This document shows positions 6,555 to 14,309 of a stretch of DNA of 64,000 nt, piece after piece. Under the pieces are notes generated by a model that was not told the DNA's origin, did not search any database, and saw only the letters and a list, made by a program, of their open reading frames with translations. Each line of letters begins with the position of its first letter. The stretch's first letter is position 1. The translations under genes and the position numbers were made by a program. Source of the DNA: Streptomyces olivochromogenes (lineage in GTDB: Bacteria; Actinomycetota; Actinomycetes; Streptomycetales; Streptomycetaceae); assembly GCF_001514115.1 (NCBI RefSeq), contig NZ_KQ948468.1, positions 124,001-188,000 of the forward strand, given 5' to 3'.

Positions 6555-9119
6555 GTGCTCAAGGCGACTCTGCGGAGCTTCCTCGCCCACAAGGGGCGGC
6601 TGCTCCTGTCCGCGCTGGCCGTCGTGCTGTCCGTGGCGTTCGTGGCGGGCAGCCTGATCTTCTCGGACACGGTCACCCGTACGTTCGACCGGCTCTTCGC
6701 CTCCACCGCGGCCGATGTGACCGTGTCGCCGAAGAACGACCTCAAGTCGCGGGTGGCGACCGGCGCCACGCCGACGCTGGCCGCCTCGCTCGCGGACCGG
6801 CTCGCGAAGGTCGACGGCGTGGCGGCCACCCATGTGGACGTGAGCGTCGAGAACCTCACCATCGTCGACCGCGAGAACAAGTCGATCGGACCGACCTCGG
6901 GCGCGCCGACCATCGCCACCAACTGGCAGGTCACCAAGCGCAGCCCGGTGAAACTGACCTCCGGCCACGCCCCGCACGGCGCCGACGAGGCACTGCTCGA
7001 CGCGGACACCGCCAAGCACAAGCACGTGGCGATCGGCGACACCCTGACGGTGCAGGCAGAGCGCACCTTCCCGGTGAGGATCGTCGGCATCGCCACCTTC
7101 ACCACCACCAACCCCGGTGCCGCGCTGCTGTTCCTCGACACCCCCACCGCGCAGACGAACCTGCTCGGCAGCCGGGACGCCGCCACGAGCATCGCGGTGG
7201 ACGCGGCGCCCGGGGTCGCCGACGCTCCGCTCAAGCAGCGGATCGCGGCACAGGTGGGCACCGGGAGGTACGAGGTGAAGACCGCCGACGAGCAGGCCAA
7301 GGACGCCGCCGCGCAGCTCGGCGGATTCCTGGACGTCATCAAGTACGTGATGCTCGGCTTCGCCGGCATCGCCGTACTGGTCGGCGTCTTCCTGATCGTC
7401 AACACCTTCTCGATGCTCATCGCCCAACGCACCCGTGAGCTGGGCCTGTTGCGCGCGCTGGGCGCGGACCGGCGGCAGGTGCGGCGGTCCGTGCTCACCG
7501 AGGCGCTGCTGCTCGGTCTGGTCGGCTCGACGCTCGGACTCGCCGCGGGGATCGGTCTCGCCCTCGGACTGATCCGCCTCATGAGCGCGTTCGGGATGAA
7601 CCTCAAGTCCACCGAGATGGTGATCGGGTGGCCGACCCCCGTCACGTCGTACGTCGTCGGAGTCGGCGTCACCTTCGTGGCGGCGTATCTCCCCGCCCGG
7701 CGCGCGGCGGGTGTCTCCCCGATGGCGGCCCTCTCGGACGCCGAGGTCGCCGGGGTGGGAAGGCCGCTGCGGACGCGCGCCCTGGTGGGCTCGGTCGTGG
7801 GCGTGGCCGGAGCCGCCGCGCTGGCCGGCTGCGCCACGGCGTCGAAGACCGCGACGTCCGCCTCCCTCCTCGGCCTCGGTGTCGTACTCACCCTCATCGC
7901 GACGGTGATCGCGGGTCCGCTCCTTGTACGGCCGGTGATCCGGGTCCTGGGCGGTGCCTTCCCCGCCCTGTTCGGCCCGGTCGGCCGGATGAGCCAGCGC
8001 AACGCGCTGCGCAATCCGCGGCGCACCGGCGCCACGGCGGCCGCGCTCATGGTGGGCCTCGCGCTGGTCGGCGGAATGTCCGTGGCGAGCGCGTCCATGA
8101 GCAAGTCCTTCGACCACCAGATCGACAAGACACTGGGCTCCGACTTCGTGATCCAGAACAGCAACTTCGTGCCGTTCACCAGGGAGATCACGGACAAGGT
8201 GCGCGCCACCGAGGGTGCCGGGCTCGTCGTCCGCCAGCGGTTCACGCCGGTCGCGGTGCGGCTGCCGGACGGCAAGCGGGTCGAGACGACCGCGGCGGGC
8301 TACGATCCGCGGCTCGACGACGTCGCCCACGTCACGTACACCCAGGGGGACACGGCGGCGGCGCTCGGTGCCGGGCGCCTGTCGATGGACGCGACGTTCG
8401 CGCGGGACCACGGCGTGCGCGTCGGCAGCGTGATCCCCGTCGAGTTCCCCGCCGAGCGGAAGACCGAGCTGACGGTGGGGGCGCTCACCGACCAGGGCGG
8501 CTCCGGGGGCTTCGGAATGCAGGGCGGGCTGGTCTTCGGCTTCGGCACGGTCGAGAAGTACGTGCCCGGCGGGCAGGACTCGGCCCTGTACGTGAACGCG
8601 GCCCCCGGCACGAGCCCCGACCGGCTGCGCGCGCACCTGGAGCAGACGCTCAAGCCCTATCCGCAGGTGCAGGTCCGCGACCAGGCCGACTACAAGAAAC
8701 TCGTGCACGACCAGATCGCCGTGCTGCTGTACCTCGTGTACGCGCTGCTCGGACTCGCGATCGTGATCGCGGTGCTCGGCGTGGTCAACACCCTCGCCCT
8801 GTCGGTGGTCGAACGCACCCGTGAGATCGGGCTGCTGCGCGCGATCGGGCTCGCCCGGCGCCAACTGCGCCGGATGATCAGGCTGGAGTCGGTGGTGATC
8901 GCCGTGTTCGGCGCCGTCCTCGGCCTCGCGCTCGGGCTGGTCTGGGGCGTCTGTGTGCAGCGGGTCCTCGCGCTCCAGGGCATGAAGTCGCTCGCCATCC
9001 CCTGGACCACCATCGTCGCCGTGGTCGTGGGTTCGGCGGTCGTGGGCATAGTGGCGGCGCTGCTGCCGGCGCTGCGTGCCTCGCGCATGAACGTCCTGGC
9101 GGCCATCGCGCACGAATGA
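6555..9119 (+). CDS. FtsX-family ABC transporter permease with duplicated permease domain
   Basis: An 854-residue membrane protein. An N-terminal TM segment (LLSALAVVLSVAFVAGSLIF) is followed by a MacB-like extracytoplasmic domain, then a first FtsX domain with three TM helices (about 260-390). After a linker with further TM helices (about 415-470), a second extracytoplasmic domain and a second FtsX domain (about 715-850) repeat the architecture. RTRELGLLRALGADRRQVRR and RTREIGLLRAIGLARRQLRR mark the two coupling regions. The GTG at 6555 lies 10 bp after the ATPase stop. This two-FtsX organisation is typical of actinobacterial partners of LolD-like ATPases. Confidence 0.92.
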   Translation: MLKATLRSFLAHKGRLLLSALAVVLSVAFVAGSLIFSDTVTRTFDRLFASTAADVTVSPKNDLKSRVATGATPTLAASLADRLAKVDGVAATHVDVSVENLTIVDRENKSIGPTSGAPTIATNWQVTKRSPVKLTSGHAPHGADEALLDADTAKHKHVAIGDTLTVQAERTFPVRIVGIATFTTTNPGAALLFLDTPTAQTNLLGSRDAATSIAVDAAPGVADAPLKQRIAAQVGTGRYEVKTADEQAKDAAAQLGGFLDVIKYVMLGFAGIAVLVGVFLIVNTFSMLIAQRTRELGLLRALGADRRQVRRSVLTEALLLGLVGSTLGLAAGIGLALGLIRLMSAFGMNLKSTEMVIGWPTPVTSYVVGVGVTFVAAYLPARRAAGVSPMAALSDAEVAGVGRPLRTRALVGSVVGVAGAAALAGCATASKTATSASLLGLGVVLTLIATVIAGPLLVRPVIRVLGGAFPALFGPVGRMSQRNALRNPRRTGATAAALMVGLALVGGMSVASASMSKSFDHQIDKTLGSDFVIQNSNFVPFTREITDKVRATEGAGLVVRQRFTPVAVRLPDGKRVETTAAGYDPRLDDVAHVTYTQGDTAAALGAGRLSMDATFARDHGVRVGSVIPVEFPAERKTELTVGALTDQGGSGGFGMQGGLVFGFGTVEKYVPGGQDSALYVNAAPGTSPDRLRAHLEQTLKPYPQVQVRDQADYKKLVHDQIAVLLYLVYALLGLAIVIAVLGVVNTLALSVVERTREIGLLRAIGLARRQLRRMIRLESVVIAVFGAVLGLALGLVWGVCVQRVLALQGMKSLAIPWTTIVAVVVGSAVVGIVAALLPALRASRMNVLAAIAHE

Positions 9120-9223
9120 TGTGCGCGTCCTGTTGAGGTACACGTCCTGTCCACCGACGTACTCGCGTCCGGCCCACCCCGTTCGCCCCATGCGCACAAG
9201 TGGCTCGAGAATGAGGAGAGTTC

Positions 9224-10123
9224 ATGTCGCAGTCCTTGGGCTCCTCCCGCCCGTTCCGGTTCGGCGTCAATCTGCTCGCCCCCGCGCCCCTCGACGAGTG
9301 GCGCGCCAAGTGCCGACGCGCCGAGGAACTCGGTTACGACGTGATCCTGGTCCCCGATCACCTGGGCATGCCCGCGCCCTTCCCCTCGCTGGTGGCCGCG
9401 GCGGAGGTCACCGAGCGGCCCCGCCTCGGCACCTTCGTGCTCAACGCGGGCTTCTGGAATCCCACGCTGCTGGCCCGCGAGGTCGCCACCACGGACACGC
9501 TGACGGGCGGCCGCCTCGAACTCGGGCTCGGCACCGGCTACATCCGGGCGGAGCACGACACGGCGGGCCTCCCCTGGGGCTCGCCGCGCGAGCGGGTCGA
9601 CCATCTTCAGCGCACCGTCGAGGAGTTGGAGCGCCTCCTCGGTTCGGACGAGCACCGGCCGGGAACGGTGCAGCGACCCCGCGTGCCGCTGCTGATCGGC
9701 GCCAACGGCGACCGGATGCTGCGGCTCACCGCCCAGCACGCGGACATCGCGGCGTTCACCGGCGCGCGCACCAGCCCGGGCGGCACGCTGGAGCCGATCA
9801 CGGCCGCCGCACTGGACGAACGCGTCGCCCTGTACCGGGAGGCCGCACAGGGGCGCAAGGAGCCCGCCGAGCTCAATCTGCTGATCCAGATCCTCGCCGT
9901 CACCGAGGACCGCGGCGCCGCGATCCGGCCCTGGCTGCCCCGTATCCCGAACCTGACCGAGGACGAGGTCCTGGGGCTGCCGATCGTGCTGGTGGGAACA
10001 CTGGAGCAGATCGTCGCGCAGGTGCGGGCGCAGCGGGAGCGGTACGGGTTCTCGTATCTGACGGTCCTGGAGCCGAACATGGAGGCGTTCGCCCCCGTCG
10101 TCGCGGCGCTGCGGGGCGAGTGA
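9224..10123 (+). CDS. LLM-class F420-dependent oxidoreductase
   Basis: A 299-residue TIM-barrel protein of the luciferase-like monooxygenase family. Recognisable elements are FRFGVNLLAPAPLDEWR at the N-terminus, VPDHLG, LGTFVLNAGFWNPTLLAREV, and GGRLELGLGTGYIRAEHD near residue 95-112, the cofactor-binding stretch of F420/FMN LLM enzymes. GANGDRMLRLTAQHADI is also typical. GAGGAG precedes the ATG. Streptomyces uses F420 widely, so an F420-dependent reductase is more likely than an FMN monooxygenase. The substrate is unknown. The gene stands alone, followed by a GNAT gene on the same strand. Confidence 0.88.
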   Translation: MSQSLGSSRPFRFGVNLLAPAPLDEWRAKCRRAEELGYDVILVPDHLGMPAPFPSLVAAAEVTERPRLGTFVLNAGFWNPTLLAREVATTDTLTGGRLELGLGTGYIRAEHDTAGLPWGSPRERVDHLQRTVEELERLLGSDEHRPGTVQRPRVPLLIGANGDRMLRLTAQHADIAAFTGARTSPGGTLEPITAAALDERVALYREAAQGRKEPAELNLLIQILAVTEDRGAAIRPWLPRIPNLTEDEVLGLPIVLVGTLEQIVAQVRAQRERYGFSYLTVLEPNMEAFAPVVAALRGE

Positions 10124-10180
10124 CCGTCCGGATGGTGGAATTCGGTGCTGCCCCACGGAACGCGTGATGGGATCGGGGCC

Positions 10181-10606
10181 ATGACCGACTTGCGGATACG
10201 GGCCGCGACGCCCGAGGACCTCGGCACCGTGCTGGCCTTCTGGAAGGTGGCGGCCGAGGGCACGAGTATCAGTGACGACCGGGACGGCGTGGAGCTCCTG
10301 GTCGCCCACGATCCGGAGGCGCTGATCCTGGCCGAGGACGACGGCGAGCTGGTGGGCACGGTGATCGCGGGCTTCGACGGCTGGCGCTGCCATCTGTACC
10401 GGCTCGCGGTGCATCCCGGGCGGCGCCGCCGCGGGATCGGCTCCGCTCTGCTCGCCGCCGCCGAGGAGCGGTTCGTACGGCTCGGGGGGCGGCGCTCGGA
10501 CGCGATGGTGCTGCGGCGGAACGAGACCGGGCAGCTTGCGTGGCGGGCCGCCGGGTACGAGCTCCAGGAGCAGTGGCGCCGCTGGGCGAAGCCGCTCACC
10601 GACTAG
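10181..10606 (+). CDS. GNAT-family N-acetyltransferase
   Basis: A 141-residue single GNAT domain. The acetyl-CoA pyrophosphate loop reads HPGRRRRGIGSALLAAAEE (motif A, about residues 76-94), preceded by the strand YRLAV and followed by the beta-bulge region. The ATG at 10181 gives the start IRAATPEDLGTVLAFW, the usual first strand and helix. An in-frame upstream extension has no support. The acceptor substrate cannot be inferred. Confidence 0.88.
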   Translation: MTDLRIRAATPEDLGTVLAFWKVAAEGTSISDDRDGVELLVAHDPEALILAEDDGELVGTVIAGFDGWRCHLYRLAVHPGRRRRGIGSALLAAAEERFVRLGGRRSDAMVLRRNETGQLAWRAAGYELQEQWRRWAKPLTD

Positions 10607-10766
10607 CCTCCAGCACCCCAGAGGGTACTTTGCCGATCCTTTACCATGGGAGGATCACCCGGTCCTTCCATGAAAGGTGTGAGCGTCCGCCGATGGGCGA
10701 GCCTCCCCGTACCCGACATCGCGCGATCCCCCCGCCCCTGGCCGATCATGGGACGGAGGTGACCCG
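10607..10766. other. 160-bp leader upstream of the CorC-like pair, no feature recognised
   Basis: This stretch separates the GNAT gene from the DUF21/CBS pair. GGAGG (10755-10759) is the ribosome binding site for the gene at 10767. No riboswitch fold could be recognised by eye. Confidence 0.35.
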
Positions 10767-12110
10767 ATGACCGAAGTGCTCCTCCTCCTGGTGGCGGTGC
10801 TGCTCTCGCTGGCCTGTGGCGCCTTCGTCGCGGCGGAGTTCTCACTGACCACGGTCGAGCGCAGCGAGCTCGAACGGGCCGTCGAGCGCGGCGAGCGCGG
10901 CGCGTCGGGCGCCCTCAAGGCCGCACGGAATCTGACGTTCCAGCTGTCCGGCGCCCAGCTCGGCATCACCGTCACCAACCTGGTCGTCGGCATGCTCTCC
11001 GAGTCGTCGATCGCCAAGCTGATCGCGGGTCCGCTGGAGTCGCTCGGCGTCTCGCACTCCGCGTCCCGTTCGGTGGCGCTGGTCATCGGTACGGCCCTGT
11101 CGACGGTCTTCCTGATGGTCGTCGGCGAGCTGGTCCCCAAGAACTGGGCGATCTCCTCGCCGCTCGCCGTGGCCAAGCGGGTGGCGACGCCGCAGCGCTG
11201 GTTCAGCGCCGCGTTCCGCCCGTTCATCACGCATCTCAACAACACGGCCAACCGTGTCGTACGGGTCTTCGGCCTCGAGCCGACCGAGGAGCTGGCCTCC
11301 GCGCGCGGGCCCAAGGAACTGGTCGCCCTGGCCCGGCACTCCGCCAAGGAGGGCGCCCTGGAGGCGGACACCGCCGAGCTGTTCGTGCGCACCCTGAACC
11401 TCGCCGACCTGACCGCGGAGAACGTGATGACCCCGCGTGTCCAGGTCGTCGCGCTGGATGTCCAGGCGACCTGCGAGGACGTGGCGAACGCGACACGGGC
11501 GACGGGTCTGTCCCGCTTCCCCGTCTACCGCGGCAACCTCGACTCGGTCGTGGGCGTGGCACACATCAAGGACGTGGTGGCGGTACCCGCCGAGTCGCGG
11601 CCCCGCACCCCCGTCTCCCAGATCATGCGTGAACCCCTGTTCGTACCGGAGTCACTCACCGTCGACCGGCTGCTCGACCGGCTGTCCGGCGGACGCACCA
11701 TGGCCGCCGTCATCGACGAGTACGGCGGCACGGCGGGCGTCGCCACCCTGGAGGACATCGTCGAGGAGGTCGTCGGCGAGGTCCGCGACGAGCACGACCC
11801 GCACGAGACGCCCGACCTGGCCCCGGCAGGCACGGACGAGGAGGGGCGGACGCTGTACTCGGCCGACGGGTCCGCCCGCACCGACCAGCTGGCCCGCGTC
11901 GGGCTGCGCGTGCCCGAGGGGCCCTACGAGACCCTGGCCGGTTTCCTCGCGACCGGGCTCGGCCGCATCCCCGCCATCGGGGACACCGTCGAGGTCGCCG
12001 GGTGGCGGCTCGACGTGGTGGACGCCTCCGGGCGGCGGGCCGCGCGGGTGCTGCTGCACGCGCCGCGCGACGGGGAGCGGCGCTACGACGAGAAGAGGGG
12101 GCCGCGATGA
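10767..12110 (+). CDS. DUF21/CBS-domain membrane protein (CorC/HlyC family), first of a pair
   Basis: A 447-residue protein. The N-terminal DUF21 (CNNM) domain has hydrophobic segments: VLLLLVAVLLSLACGAFVAAEFSLTTVERS, the GITVTNLVVGML region and STVFLMVVGELVPKNWAI. It includes the conserved GELVPKN motif. Two CBS domains follow (about 215-335, VMTPRVQVVALDV and FPVYRG), then a C-terminal CorC_HlyC domain (about 350-440). The family is associated with divalent cation (Mg2+/Co2+) transport. GGAGG lies 8 bp before the ATG. The downstream paralog begins inside this gene's stop (ATGA), so the two are translationally coupled and may form a heteromer. Confidence 0.92.
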   Translation: MTEVLLLLVAVLLSLACGAFVAAEFSLTTVERSELERAVERGERGASGALKAARNLTFQLSGAQLGITVTNLVVGMLSESSIAKLIAGPLESLGVSHSASRSVALVIGTALSTVFLMVVGELVPKNWAISSPLAVAKRVATPQRWFSAAFRPFITHLNNTANRVVRVFGLEPTEELASARGPKELVALARHSAKEGALEADTAELFVRTLNLADLTAENVMTPRVQVVALDVQATCEDVANATRATGLSRFPVYRGNLDSVVGVAHIKDVVAVPAESRPRTPVSQIMREPLFVPESLTVDRLLDRLSGGRTMAAVIDEYGGTAGVATLEDIVEEVVGEVRDEHDPHETPDLAPAGTDEEGRTLYSADGSARTDQLARVGLRVPEGPYETLAGFLATGLGRIPAIGDTVEVAGWRLDVVDASGRRAARVLLHAPRDGERRYDEKRGPR

Positions 12111-13120
12111 CCGTCGTACAACTACTGATCGGGCTGGCGACGCTGGTCGTGAACGCCTTCTTCGTGGGCAGCGAGTTCGCGCTGATCTCGGTGCGCCGCA
12201 GCCAGATCGAACCGCACGCCGAAGAGGGCGACCGGCGGGCACGCAGCGTCCTGTGGGGCCTGGAGCACGTGTCCGCGCTGCTGGCGGCCGCGCAGCTCGG
12301 CATCACCCTGTGCACGCTGGTCCTCGGCATCGTGGCCGAGCCCGCGATCGCGCACCTGCTGGAACCGGCGTTCCACGCGCTGGGCGTCTCGCAGAGCGCG
12401 GGCCACGCGATCTCGTTCGTGATCGCGCTCGCCCTGGCGACCTATCTGCACATGCTGCTCGGCGAAATGGTGCCGAAGAACATCGCGCTCGCGGAACCGG
12501 TGCGCACCGCGCTGGTGCTCGGACCGCCGCTGGTGACGCTCTCCCGGGCGCTGCGCCCGGTGATCTTCACGATCAACGCCTTCGCGAACGGCCTGCTGAA
12601 GCTGCTGCGGGTCGAGACGAAGGACGAGGTCGTCGCCACCTTCTCCGACGACGAGCTGGCCAGGCTGGTCAGGGACTCCGGCGCGGCGGGGCTCATCGAC
12701 GACCGCGCTCTGGAGCGGTTGCACGACGCGCTGGAGCTCGGCCGCCGGCCCGTACGGGACGTGGTGCTGCCACTGGAAGGTGTCGTCTACGCGCGCGTGG
12801 GCGTCACTCCGGAGGAGCTGGAACGGCTGTCCGCCGAGTCCGGCTTCTCGCGCTTCCCGGTCGTGGACGAGGGGCGCCGCATCGTGGGCTACCTGCACGT
12901 CAAGGACGCACTGGACGCGACACCGCGCGAGTTGCCGTTCCGGGTGGAGGACATGCGGCCCATCGCGCGGGTGCGGGAGAGCACCCCGCTGGACGACGTG
13001 CTCACGGCGATGCGCCGCAGTCGTACGCATCTCGCGGCCGTCATGGGCAGCGACGGACGGATGACGGGGCTGGTGACGATGGAGGACGTGCTGAGGGAGC
13101 TGTTCGGACAGACGGTGTGA
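12107..13120 (+). CDS. DUF21/CBS-domain membrane protein, second of the pair, lacking the C-terminal CorC domain
   Basis: A 337-residue paralog of the preceding gene with the same architecture: DUF21 with GEMVPKNIAL around residue 120, then CBS domains (FPVVDEGRRIVGYLHVKD; VTMEDVLRELFG near the end). It stops after the CBS pair, so it lacks the terminal CorC_HlyC domain of its partner. The ATG overlaps the upstream stop as ATGA. The retained pairing of a full-length and a shortened paralog suggests a two-subunit transporter, an inference from gene order. Confidence 0.9.
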   Translation: MTVVQLLIGLATLVVNAFFVGSEFALISVRRSQIEPHAEEGDRRARSVLWGLEHVSALLAAAQLGITLCTLVLGIVAEPAIAHLLEPAFHALGVSQSAGHAISFVIALALATYLHMLLGEMVPKNIALAEPVRTALVLGPPLVTLSRALRPVIFTINAFANGLLKLLRVETKDEVVATFSDDELARLVRDSGAAGLIDDRALERLHDALELGRRPVRDVVLPLEGVVYARVGVTPEELERLSAESGFSRFPVVDEGRRIVGYLHVKDALDATPRELPFRVEDMRPIARVRESTPLDDVLTAMRRSRTHLAAVMGSDGRMTGLVTMEDVLRELFGQTV

Positions 13121-13225
13121 GCGCGGCCGGGGATCCGGACGTGATCGAGCAGTGGCTGGTGCTCCCGGCCCGGAGGGGGCCCGACCGACCGGCGAGTATG
13201 CGTGCGGGTTAGCATCTTGTCCGCC

Positions 13226-14065
13226 ATGCAGACGAATGCCACCTACACCAGTCTTGTCGCGGTCGGCGACTCCTTCACCGAGGGCATGTCGGACCGGCTG
13301 CCCGACGGCTCCTACCGCGGCTGGGCCGACCTCCTCGCCGGCCGGATGGCCACGCGGACGCCCGGCTTCCGGTACGCCAACCTCGCGGTGCGCGGCAAGC
13401 TGATCGGACAGATCGTCGAGGAACAGGTGGACGTGGCGGTCGCGATGCGGCCCGACGTGATCACCCTCGTCGGCGGACTCAACGACACACTGCGCCCCAA
13501 GGTCGACATGGGACGCGTCCGCGCTCTCCTGGAGGAGGCCGTGGAGCGGCTCGCCCCCGCCTGCGAGCGGCTCGTCCTGATGCGCAGCCCGGGCCGCAAC
13601 GGTCCGGTGCTCGAACGGTTCCGGCCGCGTATGGAGGAGCTCTTCTCCGTCGTCGACGAGCTCGCGGACCGGCACGGGGCGCTGGTGGTCGACCTCTATG
13701 GGGCGCCCTCACTCGCCGACCCCCGGATGTGGGACGTGGACCGGCTGCATCTGACGCCCGAGGGGCACCGCCGGGTCGCGGAGGCCGTCTGGCAGAGGCT
13801 CGGGTACGCCCCCGAGGACAAGGAGTGGCGTACGCCGATGCCGCCGACGGCGCCGCCCGGCTGGGTCGCCCGCCGCGCCGCCGACGCCAGCTTCGCCAAG
13901 CAGCACCTGCTGCCCTGGATAGGACGACGGCTGACGGGACGCTCATCGGGTGACGGCCGGACAGGCGCCCAGTTCAGCGCTGAGCTGGGCAAAGCCTTCT
14001 GGGTCACCCCTGCGGACCACACAAACCCCGGCCCTGTGACGGACTGGCGACGGGTGGGGCACTAA
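13226..14065 (+). pseudogene. SGNH/GDSL hydrolase, native C-terminus replaced by inserted DNA
   Basis: A 279-residue open frame. Residues 1-245 are an SGNH hydrolase: block I GDSFTEG (nucleophile Ser16), block III in GGLNDT, and the Asp/His pair in DVDRLHLTPEGH. The start MQTNATYTSLVAVGDSF is typical; a GTG eight codons upstream is an alternative. After the residues SSGDGR (about 13944-13960) the reading frame enters the foreign segment and continues 34 residues to a TAA. What appears to be the natural end (SGDGRPAKRPEMLPYEG) lies 3.67 kb downstream at 17614-17678. All catalytic blocks are upstream of the break, so the chimeric enzyme may still work, but the gene is interrupted. Confidence 0.75.
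13944..13956. repeat. Left copy of a 13-bp direct repeat flanking the insertion
   Basis: CATCGGGTGACGG lies in the SGNH gene and matches CATCCGGTGACGG at 17614-17626 at 12 of 13 positions. It marks the point where the hydrolase frame leaves its family sequence. It could be an attachment core or a microhomology used for insertion. Confidence 0.6.
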
Positions 14066-14309
14066 CCCAGAGCGCCGCCCGATCGGACCGAAAGGTCACA
14101 CCGGTCTCGGCGCCGGCACCCCGTCAGCCTCCCACCAAAGCCGCCGAAGGCTTCTCCGGCCGCTGAGGCCCAGCGGGACGCGACGACGTGACGGGCTGCA
14201 ACATCCGGAAGGATCATCGCCGGAGACCGGCAACGCACGGACGACCACCGGAGTGACAACGCGTCGCGTCACGCGAGGTAGACACTGAGCGTTACCATAC
14301 CGTGCCGCC
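14066..14309. other. 244-bp left-end spacer of the inserted segment; possible leaderless promoter
   Basis: There is no convincing gene here. A minus-strand frame ending at 13943 (TGA inside the left repeat) reads GDPEGFAQLSAELGACPAVTR and could be a gene remnant, but it is not recognised. Near the right end TACCAT (14293-14298) resembles a -10 box. No Shine-Dalgarno precedes the ATG at 14310, so the metalloprotease may be translated from a leaderless or near-leaderless transcript. Confidence 0.35.

Noticed and set aside
5504..9197. Very long open frames on the minus strand opposite the ABC exporter genes (more than 900 codons)
   Set aside because: They are antisense to clearly conserved ATPase and permease genes; their translations are low-complexity Arg/Ser/Ala or His/Gly-rich and carry no family motif. 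They follow from high GC3.
10607..10766. Metal riboswitch upstream of the CorC-like genes
   Set aside because: The gene type made it plausible, but no M-box or yybP-ykoY conserved core could be recognised by eye.
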